A DNA stretch of 64,000 nucleotides from DATJKD01 sp963834855 (GCA_963834855.1 CAWIDH010000030.1:49096-113095); one strand, 5' to 3'; shown: positions 26,462 to 36,015, counted from the first letter of the stretch. Translations and numbers: made by a program. The notes: generated from the sequence alone by a model not told the origin.

Positions 26462-27400
26462 ATGGTGCTCTGATCGGCGCGGGCGAGGCCGCCGAAGCGC
26501 GCGTAGGTGACCGGGTCGATCGGCGGCATCGGACCCCGGAGCCTGCGTGCGTGCGCGGCGAGGTGCGCCTCTGCCGGATGAAAGACGCGCGCGTACAGGT
26601 CGCGACAGAGCTCGTAGGCCGCGAACCCGGCCCAGTCGGCCGGCAGCAGCGGCTCCGGCAGCAGCGGATCGCGCAGGTGCACCTTGCGGAACTCGTGCAG
26701 CAGCAGCGTGCGCACGACGAACGCGGACTCGGGATCGAGCGTCGGGGCCCGATCGAGCGCAGTCTTCAGCGGCTCAAAGGCGGCGATGAATCGCCGATAC
26801 CGCGCAGCGAGCGCGCCGAGTTCCCAGCCGGTGGTAGCGACGCGTCGGTCGGTCACAGCGTCCTGGCTGCTTGCGGCGAGCACCGTGACGCCGTCGCCGT
26901 TCGGCATACGCGCGCAGGCCTGCCTGGTTTCCGCCGCGCTCAGCGTTGCATGGGCGAGAACGCCGGGCTCGAGCTGGCCGAAGCCCAGCCATTGCAGCTG
27001 ACGTCTGAGCTCGCCGCGCCGCGTGGCGGAAACCGCCGGCAACAGCACCAGTGTCCAGGTGCCCGACCAGGTATGCGGGTTGGACGCGTAGATCCGCCGG
27101 GTCGCATCCGCAAACCGTTGCCGCCCCGATTCCGTGAGGCGGTACTCGCTCAGGCGCCCGTCGCGACGGTTCGCGAGCCAGCCGTCCTGGGCAAGGCGGG
27201 CCACCGACGTCCGCACCAGCCGCTCGTTGACGCCGAAGGGCGCGGCGAGGCGGATCAGGCTCGGCGAGCGTCACGACGCCGCCCAGCGGCGTGATCGAGT
27301 CACCGAAGATCGTCACCAGCAGGGAGCCTGCCCGCAGCGGCCGCTGGCGGCGGAAACGCCTCACGAGAGCGGCGGCGGCCGCAGGGGCGCGTCGGGTCAT
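26440..27400 (-). CDS. paaX: Phenylacetate-pathway repressor PaaX (one frame break)
   Basis: About 319 residues once repaired; E. coli PaaX has 316. The N-terminal winged helix starts at ATG 27400: LLVTIFGDSITPLGGVVTLA, continuing in the next frame with SLIRLAAPFGVNERLVRTSV and ARLAQDGWLANRRDG. Removing one base at about 27262 joins them. The C-terminal regulatory part has PHTWSGTWTLVLLPA and the late FRKVHLRDPLLPEPLLP stretch typical of PaaX. It binds phenylacetyl-CoA and releases its operators. It is divergent from paaA, the usual local-repressor layout. Extra-base error or true loss cannot be told apart; loss would leave the pathway unrepressed. Confidence 0.88.
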
Positions 27401-27440
27401 CGGATCCGGATCCTCCGGGTATTTCGGGGCGGGACAAATA

Positions 27441-27479
27441 TGACACAGAAATCATTGCACGTCATGAAAGGCTGTGTCA
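27441..27479. promoter_or_regulatory. Inverted repeat in paaX-paaA control region, candidate PaaX operator
   Basis: TGACACAG (27441-27448) and CTGTGTCA (27472-27479) are perfect 8-bp arms with 23 bases between them, lying 34 bp before the paaA ATG and inside the divergent region. PaaX operators are palindromic, though usually with other bases, so the assignment is inferred from position. Confidence 0.5.
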
Positions 27480-27512
27480 CAGTTTGCGTCACTCCCGGCG
27501 GGAGGAGGCGCG

Positions 27513-28520
27513 ATGTACACACAGGGTCTGGATGCGGCCGGGCGCGAGCCCGCGCCGCCCGATGCAGCCAGCGACGCCGAGCGCGAGGCGCGCTTCCAGG
27601 CGCGTATCGATGCCGAGGAAAAGATCGAGCCCAAGGACTGGATGCCGGAGGCCTACCGGCGCACGCTCGTGCGGCAGATCTCGCAGCACGCGCATTCCGA
27701 GATCGTCGGCATGTTCCCCGAGGGCAACTGGATCACGCGCGCGCCGAGCCTGCTCCGCAAGACGATCCTGATGGCCAAGGTGCAGGACGAGGGCGGACAC
27801 GGCGCGTATCTCTACGCCGCGGCCGAGACGCTGGGCGTTTCGCGCGAGGAGCTGATCGAGCAGTTGCTCGACGGACGCGCCAAGTACTCGAGCATCTTCA
27901 ACTACCCGACGCTGACCTGGGCGGACATCGGCGCGATCGGCTGGCTGGTGGATGGCGCGGCGATCATGAACCAGATCCCGCTCTGCCGCTGCTCCTACGG
28001 CCCGTATGCGCGGGCGATGGTGCGCATCTGCAAGGAGGAGAGCTTCCACCAGCGGCAGGGCTTCGAGATCATGCTCCGGCTCGCGCGCGGCACGGAGGCG
28101 CAGCGACGGATGGCGCAGGACGCGCTCGATCGCTGGTGGTGGCCGTCGCTCATGATGTTCGGCCCCTCGGACGCGGAATCGAAGCACAGCGCGCAGTCCA
28201 TGCGCTGGAAGATCAAGCGTTTCTCGAACGATGAGCTGCGGCAGAAGTTCGTCGACTTCACCGTTCCGCAAGCGGAGTTTCTCGGCCTCAAGGTGCCGGA
28301 TCCGGAGCTCGCGTGGGACGAGGCGACCCGGCACTACCGCTTCGGCGCCGTCGACTGGCGCGAGTTCGAGGAAGTGCTCAAGGGCAACGGCCCCTGCAAC
28401 CGCGAGCGCCTGGCCGCCAAGCGCCGCGCACACGAGGAGGGGCGCTGGGTGCGCGAAGCGGCAGTGGCCCATGCGGCGAAGAGAGCAGCGAGAGCGGCCG
28501 CCGCGCGCGCGGCCGCGTGA
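27513..28520 (+). CDS. paaA: Phenylacetyl-CoA 1,2-epoxidase subunit PaaA
   Basis: The 335-residue catalytic subunit of the di-iron monooxygenase that epoxidises phenylacetyl-CoA. The four-helix ferritin-like core shows EKIEPKDWMP, QHAHSEIVGMFPEG, KVQDEGGHGAYLYAAAE (E-x2-H type ligand region) and CKEESFHQRQGFEIM (second E-x2-H). The start is ATG 27513 with GGAGGAGG upstream. It opens the paa operon. The C-terminal tail is Ala/Arg-rich (residues 320-335). Length and motifs match the family throughout. Confidence 0.96.
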   Translation: MYTQGLDAAGREPAPPDAASDAEREARFQARIDAEEKIEPKDWMPEAYRRTLVRQISQHAHSEIVGMFPEGNWITRAPSLLRKTILMAKVQDEGGHGAYLYAAAETLGVSREELIEQLLDGRAKYSSIFNYPTLTWADIGAIGWLVDGAAIMNQIPLCRCSYGPYARAMVRICKEESFHQRQGFEIMLRLARGTEAQRRMAQDALDRWWWPSLMMFGPSDAESKHSAQSMRWKIKRFSNDELRQKFVDFTVPQAEFLGLKVPDPELAWDEATRHYRFGAVDWREFEEVLKGNGPCNRERLAAKRRAHEEGRWVREAAVAHAAKRAARAAAARAAA

Positions 28521-28540
28521 TCGGGCGGCGGGGAGCACAC

Positions 28541-28843
28541 ATGCACACGGAAGGCGAGCGCACGGACGACTGGCCGCTCTACGAGATCTTCATCCGGGCC
28601 CGCTCGGGCCTCGACCACAAGCACGTCGGCAGCGTGCACGCGACCGACGCGCGCATGGCGCTCGAGCATGCGCGCGATGTCTATACGCGTCGCCAGGAAG
28701 GTATCAGCATCTGGGTCGTGCGCTCCTCGGACATCCTGGCTTCCGATCCGGACCACGCAGATGAGCTGTTCGAGCCTGCGCGCGACAAGGTCTACCGGCA
28801 TCCGACTTTCTACGACATCCCGGACGAGGTGAAGACGCTGTGA
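28541..28843 (+). CDS. paaB: Phenylacetyl-CoA 1,2-epoxidase subunit PaaB
   Basis: A 100-residue small subunit. WPLYEIFIRARSGLDHKHVG, then ATDARMALEHARDVYTRRQE and SIWVVRSSDI are the family hallmarks. It has no cofactor but is needed for the stable, active epoxidase complex with PaaA and PaaC. ATG 28541 follows GGGGAG. The TGA overlaps the GTG of paaC (GTGA), implying coupled translation. Confidence 0.96.
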   Translation: MHTEGERTDDWPLYEIFIRARSGLDHKHVGSVHATDARMALEHARDVYTRRQEGISIWVVRSSDILASDPDHADELFEPARDKVYRHPTFYDIPDEVKTL

Positions 28844-29641
28844 GCACGGCCGCGCCCCTTGGGAGCCAGGCTTCGGCGATCGAGCCCGCGGCCGCATCGA
28901 AGCTCCGCTACGTGCTGCGCCTCGCCGACGCGAACCTGATCCTCGCCCAGCGGCTCGGGGAGTGGATCGGCCACGCCCCGGCGCTCGAGGAAGACCTCGG
29001 GCTCGCGAACACGGCGCTCGACCTGATGGGGCAGGCGCGGCTGCTGCTCACCTACGCGAGCGAAATCGAGAGCCGCGGGCGCGACGAGGACGCGCTGGCC
29101 TTCCTGCGCGAGGAACGGGAATTCCTGAACCCGACCCTGGTCGAGCAGCCGAACGGGGACTTTGGCCACACCATCGTCCGGCAGTTCCTCTTCGACGCCT
29201 GGCAGCACGAGCTCTACGCCGGTCTCGCGGCGTCGACGGATGCCCGGCTCGCGGCGATCGCGGCCAAGGCAATCAAGGAAACCCGGTATCACCTGTCGTA
29301 CAGCTCGGGCTGGGTCGTGCGGCTCGGCGACGGCACCGAGGAGAGCCATGCGCGGGTTCAGCAGGCGCTGGACCGACTCTGGCCGTTGACCAACGAACTG
29401 CTCGATGCCGATGAGCTCGACCAGGAGATGATCGGTGCCGGAATCGCACCGCCCGCCGGGCCGCTGGCCGCCGCGTGGTCGGCGCGGGTCGATGCGGTGC
29501 TCGCAGAGGCAACCCTCGAGCGACCGGCGCCGTCAAGCTTCCGCTGGTATGGCAAGCAAGGCCGGCACAGCGAGCACCTGGGCTACATCCTCAGCCGAGA
29601 TGCAGCACCTGCAGCGCACGCATCCCGGTGCCGTCTGGTGA
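28840..29641 (+). CDS. paaC: Phenylacetyl-CoA 1,2-epoxidase structural subunit PaaC (frame break near end)
   Basis: About 266 residues once repaired. PaaC is the ferritin-like partner of PaaA: RLADANLILAQRLGEWIGHA, DLGLANTALDLMGQARLLL and AIKETRYHLSYSSGWVVRLG. At 29593 an extra A appears in ATCCTCAGCCGAG; without it the protein ends HLGYILAEMQHLQRTHPGAVW, the conserved C-terminus, and stops at 29641. As given, the frame runs into about 18 unrelated residues and stops at 29655, overlapping paaD. Start GTG 28840 overlaps the paaB stop. The break is probably a base error. Confidence 0.9.
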
Positions 29642-29648
29642 GACGCGC

Positions 29649-30146
29649 ATGGTGACGTCTGTCGAAGCATCCCGCGTCTCATCGATGGCCGAGGAGGTCG
29701 AAGCGCGCGTGCGTGAAGTGCTTGCCAGCGTGCCGGACCCGGAGATCCCGGTGCTGAGCGTCCTCGACCTCGGCATCGTCCGCGCGATCGAGCTCGGCGC
29801 CGACTGGACGGTACGCGTCGGCGTGTCGCCGACCTACTCGGGCTGTCCCGCGACCGCGGTCATCAAGCGCGACATCGTGCAGGCGCTGCATGAGGCAGGC
29901 TTCGACAGCGCGACCGCGTTCGACGTGCTCTCGCCGCCCTGGACGAGCGAGTGGATCAGCGCGGAAGGGCATCGGAAGCTGCGCGAATACGGCATCGCAC
30001 CGCCCGGCGCCGACCGCGATCTCGCGTGTCCGCGCTGCGGCTCGCACGACACGCGGCGCCTGAGCGAGTTCGGATCGACGCCCTGCAAGGCGCTCTATCG
30101 CTGCGAGAGCTGCCTCGAGCCCTTCGACCGCTTCAAGTGCATCTGA
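29649..30146 (+). CDS. paaD: Epoxidase maturation factor PaaD
   Basis: A 165-residue protein of the same length as E. coli PaaD. The N-terminal SufT/MIP18-like domain includes VPDPEIPVLSVLDLGIVRAI and SPTYSGCPATAVIKRDI, whose Cys is the conserved family residue. The C-terminal zinc ribbon is CPRCGSHDTRRLSEFGSTPC, then CESCLEPFDRFKC. It is thought to help install the di-iron centre or iron-sulfur cluster of the epoxidase. ATG 29649 lies seven bases after the repaired paaC stop. Confidence 0.94.
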   Translation: MVTSVEASRVSSMAEEVEARVREVLASVPDPEIPVLSVLDLGIVRAIELGADWTVRVGVSPTYSGCPATAVIKRDIVQALHEAGFDSATAFDVLSPPWTSEWISAEGHRKLREYGIAPPGADRDLACPRCGSHDTRRLSEFGSTPCKALYRCESCLEPFDRFKCI

Positions 30147-30214
30147 CGGTGCCGCGTTGCCGCCAATCCGGTATTCGATTCAGCGTCACGGGGCGCCGGG
30201 GCGGGTAGCCGCGA

Positions 30215-31363
30215 ATGCTCAGATTTCACGAATTGAAGCTCGCTGATCGTTCGGTCGCTGCCGACGACGCGGTGCACCTCACCCTGGCCGTGCCGGATGA
30301 GCTGCGCGCCGACTACGTGCACGAGCCGGGCCAGCACATCGCGCTGCGCGTCCTGATCGACGGCCAGGAACATCGGCGCACCTATTCGATCGTGAGCCCG
30401 CCGGGCACACCCGGGATCGAGCTCGGCGTCCGCGTGCAGCGCGGCGGCGTCGTGTCGAACTTCCTCGCGGAGCGACTGCACGTCGGTGATTCGATCGAGG
30501 TGCTCACGCCGAACGGCAGCTTTCATCCCGTGCGGGAGCCCAGTGCCGGCGCGGCGCCGCGCCGGCATTGCGTCGCGTTCGCCGCGGGCAGCGGCATCAG
30601 CCCCGTGATCTGCATCGCCGCGAGCATTCTCGAGCGCGAGCCCGCGAGCACGTTCCAGCTCTTCTACGGCAACACCAGCGTCGGGCGCACCATGTTCCTC
30701 GAGGAGATCATGGCGCTCAAGAACCGGCACCTGGCGCGCTTCTCGGTGCACTTCGTGATGAGCCGCGAGCTGCAGGACCTCGACGTCTTCAACGGCCGGC
30801 TCGACGCCGCGAAGGTCCGCGAGCTCGCACGCGGCGCCTTTCTGCCCGCCGAGGTCGACGAGTACTTCCTGTGCGGCCCGGGGACAATGATCGACGATGT
30901 CCGCGGCGCGCTCGAGCAGCTGGGTGTACGCGGCCGCATCCACGTCGAGCACTTCACGCCGCTCGAGGAAACGCACGCGGCATCGGCGAGTGCGTCCGCC
31001 GCGCCAGCGATGTCGCCGGCAACCGCGTCCGCGGCCGCGCTGCGGGTCGCGAAGACCGCGGCTCCCGCCGCTGATGCCGAGCAGCTTGCGACCGTCACGG
31101 TCGTCATGGACGGCCGGCGCCGGACGTTCCCGGTGACGGCCGCCGACGAGTTCATCCTCGATGCGGCCGGGCGCGCGGGCCTCGACCTGCCGTTTTCCTG
31201 CCGCGCCGGAGTCTGCTCGACCTGCCGCGCGAAACTCGTGCGCGGCACGGTGGAGCTGGACAACAATGTCGCGCTCGAGGACTGGGAGCTCGAGGCCGGC
31301 TACATCCTCTGCTGCCAGGCCCGGCCCACGAGCCCCGACCTCGAGATCAGCTACGACGAGTAA
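30215..31363 (+). CDS. paaE: Phenylacetyl-CoA 1,2-epoxidase reductase PaaE
   Basis: A 382-residue NAD(P)H-dependent electron donor to PaaA. The N-terminal ferredoxin-reductase domain has the FAD motif RRTYSIVSPPG and NAD(P)-binding FAAGSGISPVICI; the C-terminal plant-type 2Fe-2S domain has CRAGVCSTCRAKL and the last ligand in YILCCQARP. A long Ala/Ser-rich linker (residues 250-290) joins them. The ATG is at 30215; 68 bp separate it from paaD, more than elsewhere in the operon, with only a weak ribosome site (GGGCGGG). Confidence 0.95.
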   Translation: MLRFHELKLADRSVAADDAVHLTLAVPDELRADYVHEPGQHIALRVLIDGQEHRRTYSIVSPPGTPGIELGVRVQRGGVVSNFLAERLHVGDSIEVLTPNGSFHPVREPSAGAAPRRHCVAFAAGSGISPVICIAASILEREPASTFQLFYGNTSVGRTMFLEEIMALKNRHLARFSVHFVMSRELQDLDVFNGRLDAAKVRELARGAFLPAEVDEYFLCGPGTMIDDVRGALEQLGVRGRIHVEHFTPLEETHAASASASAAPAMSPATASAAALRVAKTAAPAADAEQLATVTVVMDGRRRTFPVTAADEFILDAAGRAGLDLPFSCRAGVCSTCRAKLVRGTVELDNNVALEDWELEAGYILCCQARPTSPDLEISYDE

Positions 31364-31400
31364 CGCGGGACCCGCCGCGGCGCGACGCACCGGAGCACCG

Positions 31401-32189
31401 ATGCAGTACGAAACGATCATCTATGCCGTCGACGCAGGCGTCGGGCGGATCACCCTCAACCGGCCGGACAAGCTCAACAGCTTCAACGGCCAGATGCACG
31501 CCGAGGTCCGCGCTGCGCTCGCGAGGCTCGCGGCTGATGGCGCGCGCGCGCTGGTCCTGACCGGCGCGGGCCGTGGCTTCTGCGCGGGCCAGGACCTGGG
31601 CGACCGCGCGGTCGCGCCGGGGGAGAAGGGCGTCGATCTCGGCGCGTCGATCGAGGAGAACTACAAGCCGCTGGTGCTGGGCCTGCGCGCGCTGCCGATG
31701 CCGGTGATCGCGGCGGTCAACGGCGTCGCCGCCGGTGCCGGCGCGAACATCGCGCTCGCCTGCGACATCGTCGTTGCGGCGCGCTCGGCCGTCTTCGTCC
31801 AGGCGTTCTGCCGGCTGGGACTCATCCCCGACAGCGGCGGCACCTGGTTCCTGCCGCGGCTGGTGGGAAACGCGCGCGCGATCGGGCTCGCGATGCTGGG
31901 CGACAAGCTGCCGGCCGAACAGGCGGCGGCCTGGGGCCTGATCTGGCAGTGCGTGGACGACGCGGAGCTCGCCGCTACCGTCGAAAAGCTGGCGCGCGGC
32001 CTCGCAGCCGCGCCGACGCTCGGGCTCGCGCGGACCAAGCAGGCGATCTACGACGGCTGGTCGAGAACGCTCGCCGAGCAGCTCGACGTCGAGCGCGACA
32101 TGCAGCGCGAGCTCGGCTGGTCGGCCGACTACGCCGAAGGCGTGGCCGCGTTCACCGCGAAGCGCGCGCCTGCCTTCAAAGGGCGCTGA
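31401..32189 (+). CDS. paaG: Ring-1,2-epoxyphenylacetyl-CoA isomerase PaaG
   Basis: A 262-residue crotonase-fold enzyme that turns the epoxide into the seven-membered oxepin-CoA, and also moves double bonds later in the pathway. RITLNRPDKLNSFNGQMHAE, GRGFCAGQDLGDR and AVNGVAAGAGANIALACDIV form the CoA pocket and oxyanion hole; GLIPDSGGTWFLPRLVG contains the catalytic Asp characteristic of PaaG. The ATG at 31401 follows CGGAGC. It is 37 bp after paaE and 3 bp before paaI. Confidence 0.95.
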   Translation: MQYETIIYAVDAGVGRITLNRPDKLNSFNGQMHAEVRAALARLAADGARALVLTGAGRGFCAGQDLGDRAVAPGEKGVDLGASIEENYKPLVLGLRALPMPVIAAVNGVAAGAGANIALACDIVVAARSAVFVQAFCRLGLIPDSGGTWFLPRLVGNARAIGLAMLGDKLPAEQAAAWGLIWQCVDDAELAATVEKLARGLAAAPTLGLARTKQAIYDGWSRTLAEQLDVERDMQRELGWSADYAEGVAAFTAKRAPAFKGR

Positions 32190-32192
32190 GCG

Positions 32193-32660
32193 ATGGCCGC
32201 GACCACCGCCGCTTCCCCGGCGCAGCGCACGGCGGAGCTCGCCGCGCACGCCCTCTATGAGCAGGATCGCGCGTCGCAGGCGCTCGGGATGCGGCTGACC
32301 CGCATCGCCCCGGGCGAGGCCGAGCTCACGATGATCGTGCGACCGGACATGACGAACGGCCATCACATCTGCCACGGCGGATTGATCTTTGCGCTGGCGG
32401 ACAGCGCGTTCGCCTTCGCCTGCAACTCGTACGGCGACAACACGCTCGCGGCGGCAGCGTCGATCGATTTCCTGGCCGCCGGCCGCGAAGGCGATACGCT
32501 GACGGCGAGGGCACGCGAGCTCTGGCGCGGCGGACGAAGCGGGCTGTACGAGATCGTCGTCGCCAACCAGCGCGGCGAGACCGTGGCGCTCTTCCGCGGC
32601 CGCAGCCAGCGCATCGCGGGCCGGGTGGTGGAGCAGGACTCGGCAGGAGGACCGGCATGA
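32193..32660 (+). CDS. paaI: Phenylacetate-pathway thioesterase PaaI
   Basis: A 155-residue hotdog thioesterase. The active-site stretch is NGHHICHGGLIFALADSAFAFA, with the Asp/His arrangement of PaaI, followed by the AASIDFLAAGREGDTLTARA strand pair. It releases CoA from dead-end, ring-hydroxylated phenylacetyl-CoA intermediates. It starts 3 bp after paaG and its TGA overlaps the paaZ ATG (ATGA). Confidence 0.94.
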   Translation: MAATTAASPAQRTAELAAHALYEQDRASQALGMRLTRIAPGEAELTMIVRPDMTNGHHICHGGLIFALADSAFAFACNSYGDNTLAAAASIDFLAAGREGDTLTARARELWRGGRSGLYEIVVANQRGETVALFRGRSQRIAGRVVEQDSAGGPA

Positions 32661-34714
32661 ACCTGGAGAGCTTCGCAATGGGCCGCTGGCAGGCGGGAAC
32701 GGGCGTGGCCGTCGCGCTGCACGATGCGACGACGGGCGAGCCGATCGCGCAGGCCTCCTCCGGCGGCATCGACTTCCGCGGCATGCTCGATTACGCGCGC
32801 GCGACGGGCGGACCGGCGCTGCGTCGGCTCAGCTTTCACGAACGCGCCGCGCTGCTCAAGGCGCTTGCGAAGTACCTGACCGAGCGCAAGGAGTCGTTCT
32901 ACGAGCTGTCGTTCTCTACCGGCGCGACCCGCGCCGATTCCTGGGTCGACATCGACGGCGGCATCGGTACGCTCTTCGCGTACGCGAGTCGGGGTGCGCG
33001 CGAGCTGCCGAACGGCCGCGTGTTCCTGGACGGCGGGGTCGAGGGACTGTCGAAGACCGGCAGCTTCGTCGGCCAGCACATCTGCACGCCGCTCGAAGGG
33101 GCAGCCGTCCACATCAACGCGTTCAACTTCCCGGTCTGGGGCATGCTCGAGAAGCTGGCGCCCGCGTTGCTCGCCGGGGTGCCCGCGATCGTCAAGCCGG
33201 CGACGTCGACCGCCTACCTGACCGAGCGCGTGGTGCGCGCGATCGTCGATTCCGGCCTGCTGCCGGATGGCGTGCTGCAGCTCATCTGCGGTGGCGTGGG
33301 CGACCTGTTCGAGCACCTCACCTGCCAGGACATCGTGTCCTTCACGGGCTCGGCGTCGACGGCGGGCCGGCTCCGCTCGCACCCGGTCGTCGTGCGCAAC
33401 TCCGTGCGTTTCGTCGCCGAGACGGATTCGATCAACTCCTCGCTGCTTGGGCCCGACGCGCGGCCCGGGACACCCGAGTTCGACCTGTACGTCAAGGAAG
33501 TCGTGCGCGAGATGACGGCGAAGGCCGGTCAGAAGTGCACCGCGATCCGCAAGGCGATCGTGCCGGCGTCGTTCGCGGGTGAGGTCGTCGAGGCGCTGGC
33601 GGCGGCGCTTGCCAGGGTCGTCATCGGTGACCCGCGGCGGGAGGAGGTCCGCATGGGCCCGGTTGCGAGTGGATCCCAGCGCGAGGAAGTGCTCACACGG
33701 GTGCAGGAGCTCGAGGGCGATGCGAGCATCGTCCACGGCGATCCGGAGAAGTTCGAGGTGGCCGGCGCCGACCGCCGTCGCGGTGCATTCGTACCGCCGA
33801 TGCTGCTCTTCGTCCGCGACGCGATGTCGGCGCGGGCGGTGCACCGGGTCGAGGCCTTCGGGCCGGTCGCGACGGTGCTCCCGTATCGCGACGCGGGCGA
33901 AGCGATCACGCTCGCGCGGCGCAGCGAAGGCAGCCTCGCCGGCTCGATCTTCACCGCGGACGATGCGGTCGCGACCGAGCTCGCGCTCGGTCTCGCGCCG
34001 TGGCATGGCCGCGTGCTGATCGTGAACCGCCATTGCGCGAAGGAATCGACCGGGCACGGCTCGCCGCTGCCGCACCTGGTTCACGGCGGGCCCGGTCGTG
34101 CCGGCGGCGGCGAGGAAATGGGCGGGATCCGCGGCGTCCTGCACTACATGCAGCGCACGGCCCTGCAGGGCTCGCCCGACACGCTGGCCGCGATCGGCGG
34201 GCGCTGGATCCGCGGCGGCCGGCAGCTCGACCCCGGCGTGCATCCGTTCCGCAAGCCGTTCCACGACCTCGAGATTGGCGACACGCTCAACTCAAAGGAA
34301 CGCGAGGTGACCGTCGAGGACATCGAGCGCTTCGCCGAGCTCTCGGGCGACCGCTACTACGCGCACATGAGCGAGAAGGAGGCCGCGCGCAACCCCCTCT
34401 TCGGCGGTCGCGTGGCGCACGGATACTTCCTGATCTCGGCGGCCGCGGGGCTCTTCGTCGACCCGCCCTACGGACCCGTGCTCGGCAACTACGGTCTCGA
34501 TTCGCTCCGCTTCGTGAAACCCGTGAAACCGGGCGACCGGATCAAGGTGCGATTGACCTGCAAGCAGAAGTCACTGCGTCTCGGGGTCGGCTGGGGCGAG
34601 GTGCGCTGGGACACGGAGATCACCAACCAGGACGGCGAGACCGTGGCAGCTTACGAGGTGCTCACGATGGTGAGCGAGCACGCGGTGCCGGACGCGGTCG
34701 CGCAGGCCGGGTGA
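32657..34714 (+). CDS. paaZ: Bifunctional oxepin-CoA hydrolase / aldehyde dehydrogenase PaaZ
   Basis: A 685-residue fusion. Residues 1-520 are an aldehyde dehydrogenase: HINAFNFPVWGMLEKLAPAL, SFTGSAST, and the catalytic Cys in AGQKCTAIRKAIVP. Residues 540-685 are a MaoC-type (R)-hydratase: FHDLEIGDTLNSKEREVTVE, AELSGDRYYAH and GGRVAHGYFLISAAAGLFVD, which opens the oxepin ring. The two activities pass a reactive semialdehyde within the protein. ATG 32657 overlaps paaI, and the stop overlaps the paaK start. Both active sites look intact. Confidence 0.96.
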   Translation: MNLESFAMGRWQAGTGVAVALHDATTGEPIAQASSGGIDFRGMLDYARATGGPALRRLSFHERAALLKALAKYLTERKESFYELSFSTGATRADSWVDIDGGIGTLFAYASRGARELPNGRVFLDGGVEGLSKTGSFVGQHICTPLEGAAVHINAFNFPVWGMLEKLAPALLAGVPAIVKPATSTAYLTERVVRAIVDSGLLPDGVLQLICGGVGDLFEHLTCQDIVSFTGSASTAGRLRSHPVVVRNSVRFVAETDSINSSLLGPDARPGTPEFDLYVKEVVREMTAKAGQKCTAIRKAIVPASFAGEVVEALAAALARVVIGDPRREEVRMGPVASGSQREEVLTRVQELEGDASIVHGDPEKFEVAGADRRRGAFVPPMLLFVRDAMSARAVHRVEAFGPVATVLPYRDAGEAITLARRSEGSLAGSIFTADDAVATELALGLAPWHGRVLIVNRHCAKESTGHGSPLPHLVHGGPGRAGGGEEMGGIRGVLHYMQRTALQGSPDTLAAIGGRWIRGGRQLDPGVHPFRKPFHDLEIGDTLNSKEREVTVEDIERFAELSGDRYYAHMSEKEAARNPLFGGRVAHGYFLISAAAGLFVDPPYGPVLGNYGLDSLRFVKPVKPGDRIKVRLTCKQKSLRLGVGWGEVRWDTEITNQDGETVAAYEVLTMVSEHAVPDAVAQAG

Positions 34715-36015
34715 TGACCGCGCCGCGCATGCCGGCCGAGGCGCCGCTCGAGCCGATCGAGCGTGCCTCGCGCGACGAGCTCGCGGCGCTGCAGCTCACG
34801 CGCCTGCGCTGGTCGCTCGCGCATGCCTATCGCAACGTTGCGCACTACCGTTCGACTTTCGATGCGGCGGGCGTGCGCCCCGAGGACCTGGACGACCTCG
34901 GCGACCTCGCGCGATTCCCCCTGCTCACGAAGAGCGACTTTCGCGAGCAGTATCCCTTCGGATTGTTCGCGATGCCGCGCGAGCAGGTGCTGCGCATCCA
35001 CGCCTCCTCGGGCACGACCGGAAAGCCCACGGTCGTGGGCTACACGCGCAAGGACCTGGACACCTGGGCCGACCTCGTCGCGCGGTCCATCCGCGCGGCC
35101 GGCGGGCGCGCCGGCGACATCGTGCACGTCGCCTACGGCTACGGTCTCTTCACCGGCGGCCTCGGCGCGCATTACGGCGCGGAGCGGCTCGGCTGCACGG
35201 TGATCCCGATGTCCGGCGGGCAGACCGAGCGGCAGGTGCAGCTCATCCGGGATTTCCGGCCGGACATCATCATGGTGACCCCGTCGTACATGCTCGCGAT
35301 CGCCGAGGAGTTCGCGCGCCAGGGGCTGGACGCGGCCGAGTGCTCGCTGCGCGCCGGCATCTTCGGCGCCGAGCCCTGGACGGATGCGATGCGGGCCGAG
35401 ATCGAGCGCCGCCTGGGCCTGGACGCCGTCGACATCTACGGGCTGTCCGAGGTACTCGGCCCCGGCGTCGCCAGCGAGTGCGTGGAGACCAAGGACGGCC
35501 CCGTGATCTGGGAGGATCACTTCTACCCCGAGATCATCGATCCCGAGACGGGCCGGGTGCTGCCCGACGGCGAGGAGGGCGAGCTGGTGCTCACCTCGCT
35601 CACCAAGGAAGCACTGCCCGTCATCCGCTACCGGACGCGCGACCGGACACGCCTGCTGCCGCCGACCGCGCGCTCGATGCGTCGCATGGCGCGGATCACG
35701 GGCCGCACCGACGACATGCTGATCATCCGCGGCGTGAACCTGTTCCCGAGCCAGGTCGAGGAGCTGATCCTCGCCTCGCGCGGGCTCGCGCCGCATTACC
35801 AGCTCGAGCTCACGCGGCAGGGACCGCTCGATGCGCTGACCGTGCACGCCGAACGGGCCGCCGATGCCGATGCCTCCCGCGATGAGGCGCTCGGCACCGC
35901 GCTCGCGAGGCAGATCAAGAACCGCATCGGCGTCACGGCGGCGGTGCGCGTGCACGCGCCCGGCGGGATCGAGCGGTCGATCGGCAAGGCGAAGCGGGTC
36001 ATCGACCGGCGCTGA
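34714..36015 (+). CDS. paaK: Phenylacetate-CoA ligase PaaK
   Basis: A 433-residue adenylate-forming ligase that makes phenylacetyl-CoA, the first step and the inducer signal. The ATP loop is ASSGTTGKPTVVGYT; further motifs are YGLSEVLGPGVASEC, LTSLTKEALPVIRYRTRD and GRTDDMLIIRGVNLFPSQVE, then the C-terminal lysine region SIGKAKRV. ATG 34714 overlaps the paaZ stop by one base; GTG 34711 is an alternative. It ends the paa operon in this window. Confidence 0.96.
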   Translation: MTAPRMPAEAPLEPIERASRDELAALQLTRLRWSLAHAYRNVAHYRSTFDAAGVRPEDLDDLGDLARFPLLTKSDFREQYPFGLFAMPREQVLRIHASSGTTGKPTVVGYTRKDLDTWADLVARSIRAAGGRAGDIVHVAYGYGLFTGGLGAHYGAERLGCTVIPMSGGQTERQVQLIRDFRPDIIMVTPSYMLAIAEEFARQGLDAAECSLRAGIFGAEPWTDAMRAEIERRLGLDAVDIYGLSEVLGPGVASECVETKDGPVIWEDHFYPEIIDPETGRVLPDGEEGELVLTSLTKEALPVIRYRTRDRTRLLPPTARSMRRMARITGRTDDMLIIRGVNLFPSQVEELILASRGLAPHYQLELTRQGPLDALTVHAERAADADASRDEALGTALARQIKNRIGVTAAVRVHAPGGIERSIGKAKRVIDRR

